From positions 1 to 6,448 of the forward strand of contig JALOBO010000078.1 of the NCBI GenBank assembly GCA_023228225.1: 6,448 nucleotides of DNA, written 5' to 3'. Origin of the DNA: Clostridia bacterium. Lineage in GTDB: Bacteria; Bacillota; Clostridia; Christensenellales; UBA1242. The notes under the pieces are model-generated. The model saw only the letters and a program-made list of their open reading frames with translations, had not been told where the DNA came from and searched no databases. The translations under genes were made by a program, and so were the position numbers. Below are positions 1 through 5,269 of this stretch, piece after piece. The stretch's first letter is position 1, and every line of letters starts with the position of its first letter.

Positions 1-72
1 TTTCTATATATTATTATACTCTTTTTATTTTACTAAGTCAAACAAAAAAATAAAAAAATATTCAAAAAAGTA

Positions 73-101
73 TTGACAATGTAAAACAATTGGAGTATAC
101 T
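73..101 (+). promoter_or_regulatory. Sigma70-type promoter for the plus-strand cluster
   Basis: A perfect -35 box TTGACA lies at 73-78 and a -10 box TATACT at 96-101, separated by the optimal 17 bp. Transcription should start near 107-109, leaving a short leader before the first gene at 133. The upstream 70 bp are very AT-rich with A-tracts, which could act as an UP element. This is the only strong promoter I see on the plus strand, and the following genes have short gaps, so it probably drives all of them. Confidence 0.85.
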
Positions 102-108
102 AAGTATA
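96..108. promoter_or_regulatory. Palindromic operator-like site overlapping the -10 box
   Basis: TATACT-A-AGTATA is a perfect 13-bp inverted repeat with a single central base. It covers the -10 hexamer and runs to the expected transcription start. That is where a phage or host repressor would block RNA polymerase. The core TACTAAGT (98-105) also occurs at 31-38, upstream of the -35 box, and could be a second binding site. The regulator is not encoded in the window. AT-rich DNA makes short palindromes by chance, so its role is inferred from position. Confidence 0.5.
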
Positions 109-132
109 GAAATTAGAGAGGGGCGGTTAAGA

Positions 133-468
133 ATGTTTGAATATCTTGAAATGAGGATATGGGGAGATGGTACAGAGCATTGTGTTGCGTATAATAATTT
201 TGCACTTGATGATAGAGAAATCTGGTACGGGGCTTCTTACGAGCTGGAAAACGACAATAAACATAATACATGGAGCATTAACCTTTACAATCAAGATGGG
301 TTTATTAAAAAAGTTGCTCAAGGCAAAGAAGAAACGCTTTGTTTAGACGAATTCAAAAAATGGTTGAGTGAGCATAAAGTTAATGATGGATACATGAATT
401 TCCTTAGAGAAAACAAATGGTACTGTGAAAAATATTCTCAAGCAAACGGAGTAAAATTTGTAGCGTAA
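133..468 (+). CDS. Hypothetical 111-aa protein, first gene of the plus-strand cluster
   Basis: I do not recognise this protein. It is 111 residues, soluble, acidic-to-neutral and rich in aromatic residues (several Trp and Tyr). It has no signal peptide or membrane segment. The N-terminal half looks beta-rich (residues about 1-55) and the C-terminal half helical (about 68-102), with the motif LDEFKKWLSEHK near 71-82. The ATG at 133 follows a purine-rich GAGGGGCGG stretch at about 118-126 at suitable spacing. An internal Met7 is a weaker alternative start. It lies directly downstream of the strong promoter and palindrome, so it is the most highly expressed and most directly controlled gene of the cluster. 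Its position suggests a phage accessory or early protein. No function can be assigned from sequence. Confidence 0.75.
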   Translation: MFEYLEMRIWGDGTEHCVAYNNFALDDREIWYGASYELENDNKHNTWSINLYNQDGFIKKVAQGKEETLCLDEFKKWLSEHKVNDGYMNFLRENKWYCEKYSQANGVKFVA

Positions 469-513
469 TCGCCAGACGCGCCGGGCAACGTTCCCAGAAG
501 AAAGGATTTGTAT

Positions 514-708
514 ATGAAAGTTATAAAAAAGAAAATAAAAGCAGATGATTGTGAGTTAACAGATGATTATGAATTTTGTTTTGGGTGTGGGAAACAAATA
601 AAAAATGAAGAATATATAATTAATTTTGGGAGTGATGCAACAACGTTTACATTTTGTAAGACTTGCATTAAGAGGGTTAAAAATAAGATTGATAAAGCGC
701 TTGAATAG
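514..708 (+). CDS. Small four-cysteine, zinc-ribbon-like protein
   Basis: This 64-residue protein has a CFGC pair at residues 22-25 and a CKTC pair at 48-51. The 22-residue spacing is typical of treble-clef or zinc-ribbon folds that bind one zinc ion. The first pair sits in FCFGCGK, a classic zinc-knuckle sequence. The N-terminus is lysine-rich and the C-terminus is a short basic helix, so nucleic-acid or protein binding is plausible. The ATG at 514 is chosen over an in-frame TTG at 508 because AGGA at 503-506 is 7 bases upstream of the ATG. The 45-base gap to the preceding gene is more GC-rich than the surroundings but shows no convincing hairpin. No family name can be given. The zinc binding is inferred from cysteine spacing. 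Confidence 0.72.
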   Translation: MKVIKKKIKADDCELTDDYEFCFGCGKQIKNEEYIINFGSDATTFTFCKTCIKRVKNKIDKALE

Positions 709-769
709 AAGATTAATTGAATAGTATTAAAATAAATAGCCGACGGGCTTTAAACGTAAGGGAGAAATT

Positions 770-1294
770 ATGAAAAAATTTGAAATTGGAGAAACAGTTT
801 TTTGCTTTTACGGTGATACATTACCGTGCGTTGAATGCCAAATATATGGAAAGGCAAGGCTAACTTTAGCGGGACAAATAGTACAGAATTGTATGTTTCA
901 TGATGGTTCTGACGCAGAATTTCTAATAGAACATATTTTTGCAACGAAAGATGAATGCTTAAACTACTATAAGAACATAATTAATCTTACGCCGCATGAT
1001 ATAATCTTGTGCGATGAAAATGGTACAGTTATACAATCAATCCCATCAACGGGCAAAATAGCCCGTGCACAGGAAATACGTACACAAATTGACGAAATTA
1101 ATGGTATCCCGGTTTATAAAATTGAATACGGGAATACAATTGACTTACCGGAGCCGCAAGATAATACCATTTATATTGTGTCGTCATTGACGGCACAAGC
1201 TGCAAAAGATAGAACAGATTTATATATACCGGCTGATAGTGTACGCGACGCTCACGGTAAAATTATTGGCTGTCGCGGGTTAGCAAAAATTTAA
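770..1294 (+). CDS. Two-part phage hypothetical protein
   Basis: This 174-residue protein appears to have two parts. Residues 1-68 start with a beta-strand module (FEIGETVFCFYGD) like the short 'conveys a regulated quantity' domains common in phage hypothetical proteins, and end in a small helix (FATKDECLNYY). Residues 69-174 begin INLTPHDI and contain PSTGKIARA, GIPVYKIEYG, LPEPQ, NTIYIVSSL and IIGCRGL. I recall this arrangement from a widespread phage and bacterial family of unknown function, found as stand-alone proteins of about 100 residues. The ATG is preceded by AAGGGAG at 5-6 bases. The gap to the next gene is 18 bases, consistent with one operon. There is no catalytic signature, signal peptide or membrane segment. 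The reading as a fusion is an inference. Confidence 0.75.
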   Translation: MKKFEIGETVFCFYGDTLPCVECQIYGKARLTLAGQIVQNCMFHDGSDAEFLIEHIFATKDECLNYYKNIINLTPHDIILCDENGTVIQSIPSTGKIARAQEIRTQIDEINGIPVYKIEYGNTIDLPEPQDNTIYIVSSLTAQAAKDRTDLYIPADSVRDAHGKIIGCRGLAKI

Positions 1295-1312
1295 ACGTGG
1301 GAGGGAAAAAGC

Positions 1313-1564
1313 ATGGTTACAATTAAAAATCCTATTCAGTTCCCCATATGGGAGAAATTTAAAAACCGTGATTTTTATGGAGCAATCGAAACTATAGAAT
1401 ATTCTGTTTGCAATTATGATAATGAAAAGATTTTTGCTAATTGCCGTTGGTGCTATGAGGACGCAGACAGCAAAAAAGAGTTTCCATTTACGGAGCAAGG
1501 ATATAAAGAAGCCTGCAAATGGATTGAGGCACAACGCATAAATCTGATTGAGAAACTTTTATAA
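1313..1564 (+). CDS. Hypothetical 83-aa protein
   Basis: This 83-residue soluble protein is not recognised. It has a beta-like N-terminus (VTIKNPIQFPIWEKF), a central segment with CRWCYED at about 44-50, and a C-terminal amphipathic helix (YKEACKWIEAQRINLIEKLL, about 64-83). The two cysteines flanking RW form a CxxC, but there is no second pair, so metal binding is not supported. The start is well defined: GGGAGGG lies about 6 bases upstream of the ATG. It follows the preceding gene by 18 bases and belongs to the same plus-strand unit. Size and composition fit a phage early or accessory protein. Confidence 0.7.
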   Translation: MVTIKNPIQFPIWEKFKNRDFYGAIETIEYSVCNYDNEKIFANCRWCYEDADSKKEFPFTEQGYKEACKWIEAQRINLIEKLL

Positions 1565-1660
1565 TAAAATAAAAAAAGTCTCGGAACAACTCAAAGCCTT
1601 GTAATCTCGTGTATATTACTTAACAAAGGAATAAAAAAGGATAGGCGTACTATAGAATTA
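1565..1660. other. Gap between the last two plus-strand genes
   Basis: Between the 83-aa and 57-aa genes are 96 bases. They hold an A-rich run (about 1566-1577), a stretch that is open in the frame of the 57-aa gene, and the purine-rich AAGGAATAAAAAAGGATAGG just before that gene. I see no convincing hairpin, promoter pair or RNA gene. Confidence 0.4.
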
Positions 1661-1834
1661 ATGCAGTATTTTGATATAGTAGGTTATGATAAAAAAGACC
1701 CATGCTTTGATGAATTAGGGATTTTGCTTCATGGCAAAAAAGGATGGGCAAAAAGGGTGGAACAATCGAAACGGCTTGACCAGCTTTTAGAGGAGGCTAA
1801 AGAAAATATAATAAAAAGAGATTCAGCCAAATAA
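1661..1834 (+). CDS. Small 57-aa hypothetical protein, possibly the end of a longer gene
   Basis: An ATG at 1661 opens a 57-codon frame ending in TAA at 1832-1834. The product runs MQYFDIVGYDKK to KRDSAK, with a helical, charged second half (KRVEQSKRLDQLLEEAKENI). It sits at the end of the plus-strand unit, immediately before the terminator. The purine stretch AAAAGGATAGG (about 1635-1645) is roughly 15 bases upstream of the ATG, which is rather far. The same frame stays open upstream to 1568 with no ATG, GTG or TTG that has a good ribosome binding site. The true start may therefore be non-canonical, or this may be the remnant of a longer gene. I do not recognise the family. Confidence 0.5.
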   Translation: MQYFDIVGYDKKDPCFDELGILLHGKKGWAKRVEQSKRLDQLLEEAKENIIKRDSAK

Positions 1835-1864
1835 AAAAAGCCCCCGGATATTACTCCGAGGGCT
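1833..1864 (-). terminator. Rho-independent terminator of the late operon
   Basis: A 10-bp inverted repeat lies at 1839-1848 (AGCCCCCGGA) and 1855-1864 (TCCGAGGGCT). It has a 6-base loop and one mismatch, and is GC-rich. Read on the minus strand, the stem is followed directly by a run of seven T at 1839-1833, the classic intrinsic terminator form. It lies 40 bases beyond the stop of the LLH holin gene. On the plus strand it starts 4 bases after the 57-aa gene, but there the downstream sequence is only AT-rich. It may therefore terminate both converging units, more efficiently on the minus strand. Confidence 0.9.
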
Positions 1865-1904
1865 ATAATTATATTCCGCGGTCGTGATTCCGGCCACGCT
1901 ATGC

Positions 1905-2327
1905 TTATGTAGTCGCCTGTGTTGGCGTTTTAGCGGCTGTATCCGCTGGGGCAGTAACTTTACTTGCATCTTTAACAGCCACGTTTGCAACCTGTGTAGC
2001 TGCCGGATTTGCCTTATTATATAGGTCATTCCAAACGCTTTGTATCTCATTCTTTACAGCCGTTTCGTCAAATGCAATGTGATGGGCTGTGCAATAGGAT
2101 TTCACGGAATCCATAACATAATCAAATTTCTTTTCGCCGCAATTGTCGGGAAAAAATGTTTTAGCGGCCTTAACTCCACTTTCAATCAGCCCCGATATTG
2201 TTATAAGCTGATTAGCCGTGAATTTTGATTTTAGCCATGGAATTAAGTATGCAGTAATCAGCCCTGCAAAGATTGTACCGAGTACGCCTATAATTGCCGT
2301 AATAATCGATGTTACATCAATAGTCAT
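1905..2327 (-). CDS. Phage holin, LLH family
   Basis: This 140-aa protein has one N-terminal transmembrane segment (about residues 6-28, SIITAIIGVLGTIFAGLITA). An amphipathic helical region follows, with the family-typical pattern VKAAKTFFPDNCGEKKFDYVMD (about 52-73) and DETAVKNEIQSVWNDL (about 85-100). The C-terminus is an Ala/Thr/Lys-rich tail. These match the phage LLH-type holin family, whose members permeabilise the cytoplasmic membrane and time lysis. The ATG at 2327 is preceded by AGAGGA at a 7-base spacing. The frame stays open for 63 more codons upstream, but that part is only a shadow of the preceding gene (Arg/Gln/His-rich, no ribosome binding site). It is the last gene of the late operon, 22 bases behind the two-TM gene and just before the terminator. 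The alternative is a non-holin membrane protein of the same architecture. Confidence 0.82.
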   Translation of the reverse strand: MTIDVTSIITAIIGVLGTIFAGLITAYLIPWLKSKFTANQLITISGLIESGVKAAKTFFPDNCGEKKFDYVMDSVKSYCTAHHIAFDETAVKNEIQSVWNDLYNKANPAATQVANVAVKDASKVTAPADTAAKTPTQATT

Positions 2328-2349
2328 ATAAAGTCCTCTTCCTGCCGGG

Positions 2350-2832
2350 TTAACCGGCCATATTATTATTGTCGTCTGCCGGCATGTTCTCTGCCGGCAT
2401 GTTCTCTGCCGGTGGTGCTGCCGATGGGTCTGTATAGTTTGCCTGCTGTTCCTTTTGCTGCTCCGCTTCCATCTGCGCCGCGTTAATGGCGCTTGAAGCA
2501 GCGGAGGATAAATCACCGCCCGAAGAAATTAGCCCCGAAATAGCCGCCGTAGCTACTGGGTGGTCTGCTATCTGCTGCATTGCTGTTTTGGCTATATCTT
2601 TAGGGTTTGTGGCAAGCTTAGAATGTTCAAAACCGGATTTAAGCGTGTAAGCTATGATTGTGCAGCCAAAAGCTATCGCGTCGTCCTGCATAATTGCCGG
2701 TGCGTCTTGCAACCCTGCACGCCAACCTTTTAAAACAACTATTGTGACTAATGTCTCTGCGATAAATGCGATATTACAGTAGATTTTAAACGTCGGATAA
2801 GCTTTCCATTTTGCATACAATTTATGAAACAT
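2350..2832 (-). CDS. Two-TM lysis-cassette protein with PAENM repeat
   Basis: This 160-residue protein has two likely membrane segments at about 16-35 (FKIYCNIAFIAETLVTIVVL) and 51-67 (DAIAFGCTIIAYTLKSG). A helical Ala/Gln-rich region follows (about 78-131), then a disordered acidic tail with a perfect PAENM-PAENM repeat at 141-150. I do not recognise a named family. Its position between endolysin and holin, small size and two hydrophobic helices suggest a second holin, antiholin or lysis accessory protein. The start ATG is preceded by AAGGGCGG at 7 bases, and the gene begins 13 bases after the amidase stop. The tail would lie on the cytoplasmic side if both helices span the membrane and the basic N-terminus is inside. 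Function is inferred from context only. Confidence 0.7.
   Translation of the reverse strand: MFHKLYAKWKAYPTFKIYCNIAFIAETLVTIVVLKGWRAGLQDAPAIMQDDAIAFGCTIIAYTLKSGFEHSKLATNPKDIAKTAMQQIADHPVATAAISGLISSGGDLSSAASSAINAAQMEAEQQKEQQANYTDPSAAPPAENMPAENMPADDNNNMAG
2376..2412. repeat. 15-bp tandem repeat encoding PAENM
   Basis: The unit CTGCCGGCATGTTCT occurs twice in perfect tandem at 2376-2390 and 2391-2405, followed by a partial third copy CTGCCGG at 2406-2412. It lies in frame near the 3' end of the two-TM gene and encodes PAENM repeats in its disordered tail. Identical copies suggest recent slippage. Copy number changes would keep the frame because the unit is five codons. Confidence 0.9.
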
Positions 2833-2845
2833 GCGGCCGCCGCCC

Positions 2846-3628
2846 TTAAGAAACCGTCGCTGTAAACTTTTTCATGCCATTTACAAATACACCGGCGCAC
2901 TGCCCTATACCGCCGGCTGCTTTTAGCTTAGTTAGATATTTACCACCGCTATATGTTTGCCCTGCCGTCTGTATTATTGCGCTGTTGCCGGTTGTGACGG
3001 CTTTAGAGCCTGTCGCTATGGTATATGTCTGCCCGCGCTTAATCTTCATGTCTATAGTAGTATCGCAATAAGCCGGGCTAACAGCCGCCGCCGCACTAAC
3101 AACCGTATTGTAAGACGGCAAAGTATACGCTACATTTATCATGCAGTTATGTACAGCCGTTTTAAACGCCGCCCAAGCCGCCGGGTGGTCTACATAGTAT
3201 TTAGGGCATACCTTTTTTGTCACGTCATAATGCCTTATTACGCCGCCGCTAAGAGGATTTAAACCGTATTTCTTACAGAGTGAAGCGGTTAATTCAATCA
3301 GCGACTTTTCCGAAGCGGCATTAAACTTCCCTGTGCTGTCCGGATGGCATGTTTCTATGCTGATTGTGTATCCGTTAGCTTGATTCGTGCAGTAGCTCCA
3401 TTCCGTCTCCGGGATTAACTGTACAATTTCGCCCTGTAGCCCCACGGCATAATGGCACGATGCAAACCGTTTCTGCGCAATGCATGTACTATTAAAATAA
3501 TCATGCTCATTTTGTGCGGAAGCGTCGGGGTCACCTGTATAATGTATCGCTATGGCTTTTATATGCTGCAACCGTATTTGTGGCCTTGTATACTGATTCG
3601 GCGTTAAAAGTTCCTGCTTAATATTCAT
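2846..3628 (-). CDS. Phage endolysin: N-acetylmuramoyl-L-alanine amidase (Amidase_2 type)
   Basis: This enzyme cleaves the amide bond between MurNAc and L-Ala in peptidoglycan. The 260-residue protein has an N-terminal Amidase_2/PGRP-fold domain (about 10-160). The expected zinc ligands are H29 (in AIAIHYTGDP), H133 (in VIRHYDVTKKVCP) and C141. The H-to-C spacing of 8 and the Lys two residues before the Cys match T7 lysozyme. ASCHYAVG (57-64) and SIETCHP (90-96) are further family motifs. Residues about 185-260 form a separate beta-rich module (DTTIDMKIKRGQTYTI to GVFVNGMKKFTATV) that probably binds the cell envelope. There is no signal peptide, so export depends on a holin. The ATG overlaps the upstream stop as ATGA, and GGGAGG lies about 10 bases before it, indicating translational coupling to the XhlA-like gene. 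Confidence 0.93.
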   Translation of the reverse strand: MNIKQELLTPNQYTRPQIRLQHIKAIAIHYTGDPDASAQNEHDYFNSTCIAQKRFASCHYAVGLQGEIVQLIPETEWSYCTNQANGYTISIETCHPDSTGKFNAASEKSLIELTASLCKKYGLNPLSGGVIRHYDVTKKVCPKYYVDHPAAWAAFKTAVHNCMINVAYTLPSYNTVVSAAAAVSPAYCDTTIDMKIKRGQTYTIATGSKAVTTGNSAIIQTAGQTYSGGKYLTKLKAAGGIGQCAGVFVNGMKKFTATVS

Positions 3629-3897
3629 GCTGTATGTTCCTCCCTATCCTTTTCAAGGACTGTAATTCGTGTCTCGTGGTCTTCCAACCTTTTATTTGTT
3701 TCTTTTTGCGTGCTTTTTATTTCTGCCATATCTTTTCCTATTCCTGACATGCCACTGCATATATTGTCTAATTTTGTATTTACCGTGCCTTTCCATTCGG
3801 CATCATCGGATATTTTTGTATCGCGCCGCGTTAGCCAGCCCGCCAAACCTACAAAACACCCAATTATAGCTATTAAGATACTAATGTCTGCCGTCAT
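3625..3897 (-). CDS. XhlA-like small membrane protein with coiled coil
   Basis: This 90-residue protein has one N-terminal hydrophobic helix (about 5-22, ISILIAIIGCFVGLAGWL). A basic stop-transfer (TRRDTK) and a long charged coiled coil (about 38-88, ending with RITVLEKDREE) follow. This layout resembles the XhlA/hemolysin-type proteins that precede endolysins in Bacillota phages and assist lysis, although those often carry the membrane helix at the C-terminus. Relation to XhlA is by architecture and context rather than a decisive motif. The ATG lies 4 bases after the stop of the HhH-like gene and its end overlaps the amidase start by 4 bases. It could be a holin partner or a membrane anchor for the lysis complex. 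Confidence 0.7.
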   Translation of the reverse strand: MTADISILIAIIGCFVGLAGWLTRRDTKISDDAEWKGTVNTKLDNICSGMSGIGKDMAEIKSTQKETNKRLEDHETRITVLEKDREEHTA

Positions 3898-3901
3898 AAC
3901 G

Positions 3902-4351
3902 TCACCGCTTTACGTTTTTATCATTGAAAATTTTTTCGTCAAGCTTTTTAGCAATATAACGCTGTTCAGACCTATGCACGTAATAAAGGAAAATCCCGCC
4001 GAAAAGGAATACTGTGCCTACTATGTTTATTGGAAACCAAGAATCCGCTTTTGCAGTGTCCCATGTTGTGAAATAATGTTCCACTTGTGCCGCTTTTACT
4101 TTTCCTATGCCGTCTATTTTCTTGGCATCGCGTATATCCGTGTATGGCGCATTTGCTTCAAGCTTTTGTATTGTAATAGTGCCGATTTTTTGTATATGAG
4201 TGTCTTTCCAGTCTGCGGCGGTCATACGGTTTATATTTACAGGCGCATTAAAATAGCCCCACACATCAATCGTGAGGCCAAATAAAATAAAAGCAATTAT
4301 AAAATATAGTTTGTGCCGCCGAAACCATGCGGCGACTTTTTCTTTCACCAT
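3902..4351 (-). CDS. Two-TM protein with helix-hairpin-helix-like loop
   Basis: This 149-residue protein has TM helices at about 15-33 and 105-125, with basic ends (MVKEKVAAWFRRHK and HRSEQRYIAKK). Both termini are therefore predicted cytoplasmic, and the 70-residue loop between them extracytoplasmic. The loop contains TIQKLEANAPYTDIRDAKKI followed by DGIGKVKAAQVEHYF (about 59-94), matching the helix-hairpin-helix pattern hxGhGxxxAxxh. HhH motifs normally bind DNA non-specifically (as in ComEA) or mediate protein contacts. The gene overlaps the preceding stop (ATGGTGA) and has GGAGG 7 bases before the ATG. I do not recognise a named family. A role in lysis or in DNA passage at the membrane would be speculative. 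Confidence 0.68.
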   Translation of the reverse strand: MVKEKVAAWFRRHKLYFIIAFILFGLTIDVWGYFNAPVNINRMTAADWKDTHIQKIGTITIQKLEANAPYTDIRDAKKIDGIGKVKAAQVEHYFTTWDTAKADSWFPINIVGTVFLFGGIFLYYVHRSEQRYIAKKLDEKIFNDKNVKR

Positions 4352-4701
4352 GGAAGTTCCTCCAACTGTGTCCTCTCGGAATCAAGAATATATCCCGCAT
4401 TTTTAAATCCATCTATTATGGCAAATACTACCAGCTTCATAACGTCCGATTTTTGGTAATCATTGTCATGGTAGGCTGTAATAAGCGAAACAATCGTGTA
4501 TGTAGTAGTGCCATTTGTAAGGATTATTGCTCCGGTTGTCGTAGGGGCTGTAAAAGTATATCCGCATTCTGTAAATAGGTCTTGCGCGTCAGCCGTTGTT
4601 ATCATTCCTGCGAGCCAGCAGCACAAAACGCGTAATAGATTTTGTACCAATGAATACATTCCGCTCTTTATCAAGTTTTCAAGTTTTTGCTTGTATGTCA
4701 T
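4345..4701 (-). CDS. Hypothetical late protein between tail and lysis genes
   Basis: The product has 118 residues from the ATG at 4701. The N-terminus is helical and moderately hydrophobic (MYSLVQNLLRVLCCWLAGMI, about 15-34). A Thr/Gly-rich beta-like centre (TFTAPTTTGAIILTNGTTTYT) and a helical C-terminus (DVMKLVVFAIIDGFKNAGYIL, about 86-106) follow. I do not recognise the family. The ATG is preferred over an in-frame GTG at 4710 because AAAGGCGG lies 8 bases before the ATG but directly abuts the GTG. The ATG is one base beyond the stop of the tail gene, and its own end overlaps the next gene by 7 bases, so translation is coupled on both sides. Position suggests a minor structural or tail-tip accessory protein. 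The hydrophobic N-terminal helix leaves a membrane role open. Confidence 0.7.
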   Translation of the reverse strand: MTYKQKLENLIKSGMYSLVQNLLRVLCCWLAGMITTADAQDLFTECGYTFTAPTTTGAIILTNGTTTYTIVSLITAYHDNDYQKSDVMKLVVFAIIDGFKNAGYILDSERTQLEELPW

Positions 4702-4702
4702 A

Positions 4703-5269
4703 TTACGCACCGCCTTTCAAAGATAAATAGGTGTCTGCCATAATTTGTGCGGATTCAAGCGAAGCGACTTGTCTTTTTTCGTTAGCCGTTGCTACCAAAG
4801 CATCACTAAGTTTATTCGCCGTATCCGCAGGCATTGCCGCCCAATTTACGCTATAAGGGAAACCGTCTTGTGTTGGAATATCCCTCAACGATTGTTTGTA
4901 TGTAGCCCATGCTAATTTTTCACTGTCAGACATTGCCGTCCATTTTTCGGGGTTACAATGTTTGATATCACAATTGTTTAACAAACTATCCCGATAATCG
5001 CGTACTTTTTGTGCCTCCGTGCCTTTTTCAGCGTCCTTTGCTTTTGAAAGCCACGTATTATAATCAGCCATAATCTGTGCTGAAAGCGACGGATTATAAT
5101 TTATTTCTAATTCGTACTTTTCGTAATCCCATGAAGAAACTGATTGCCCTGTCATGCCGTCTACAACTGCGTTTGAAACAATATTGGTATAAAATACTAT
5201 TGTGCACTTATTTCCATTGCGTAGGATTTCAAACGCCTTGTTTGGCATAACCGTACTTGAAATTTTCAC
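4703..5269 (-). CDS. Phage tail protein with tail-fibre-chaperone-like domain
   Basis: This 188-residue protein has a beta-rich N-terminus (about 1-58, with AFEILRNGNKCTIVFYTNI). A helical region about 62-145 follows, with the pattern VRDYRDSLLNN, W110, WATYKQSLRDIPTQDGFPY. The R-x-Y-R-xx-LL start and the 'W-x-x-Y-[KR]-x-x-LRD-x-P-x-Q-x-GFP' ending are characteristic of the Phage_tail_APC domain, found in proteins that chaperone or cap tail fibres. The usual Ser-Asp-Trp segment is less well kept here. The GTG start at 5269 is chosen because AAAGGGG lies about 9 bases upstream; an ATG at 5248 is an alternative. It overlaps the RT gene by 41 bases. It probably helps fold or attach the fibre diversified by the neighbouring retroelement, which is an inference from position. 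Confidence 0.8.
   Translation of the reverse strand: MKISSTVMPNKAFEILRNGNKCTIVFYTNIVSNAVVDGMTGQSVSSWDYEKYELEINYNPSLSAQIMADYNTWLSKAKDAEKGTEAQKVRDYRDSLLNNCDIKHCNPEKWTAMSDSEKLAWATYKQSLRDIPTQDGFPYSVNWAAMPADTANKLSDALVATANEKRQVASLESAQIMADTYLSLKGGA

Noticed and set aside
468..510. GC-rich gap after the first plus-strand gene as a structured RNA
   Set aside because: The region has GGG/CCC runs around AACGTT but no stem longer than a few base pairs.
740..753. Small AGCC-GACG-GGCT hairpin as a terminator between plus-strand genes
   Set aside because: It has only a 4-bp stem and a short T stretch, too weak for intrinsic termination, and the next gene would then have no promoter.
2328..2516. N-terminal extension of the holin reading frame to an ATG at 2516
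   Set aside because: The added 63 residues are Arg/Gln/His-rich and lie wholly in a second frame of the upstream two-TM gene. The ATG at 2327 has a good AGAGGA site and begins exactly at the transmembrane holin N-terminus.
3710..4285. 191-codon open frame on the plus strand
   Set aside because: It lies antisense to the XhlA-like and HhH-like genes, which have ribosome binding sites, overlapping stops and starts, and sensible domain structure. The plus-strand product has erratic composition and no start signal.
1905..5269. DGR variable repeat within the window
   Set aside because: I found no second copy of the template segment (the ATTGGCGCTTCGCTATC region) on either strand, so the target must lie outside the window.
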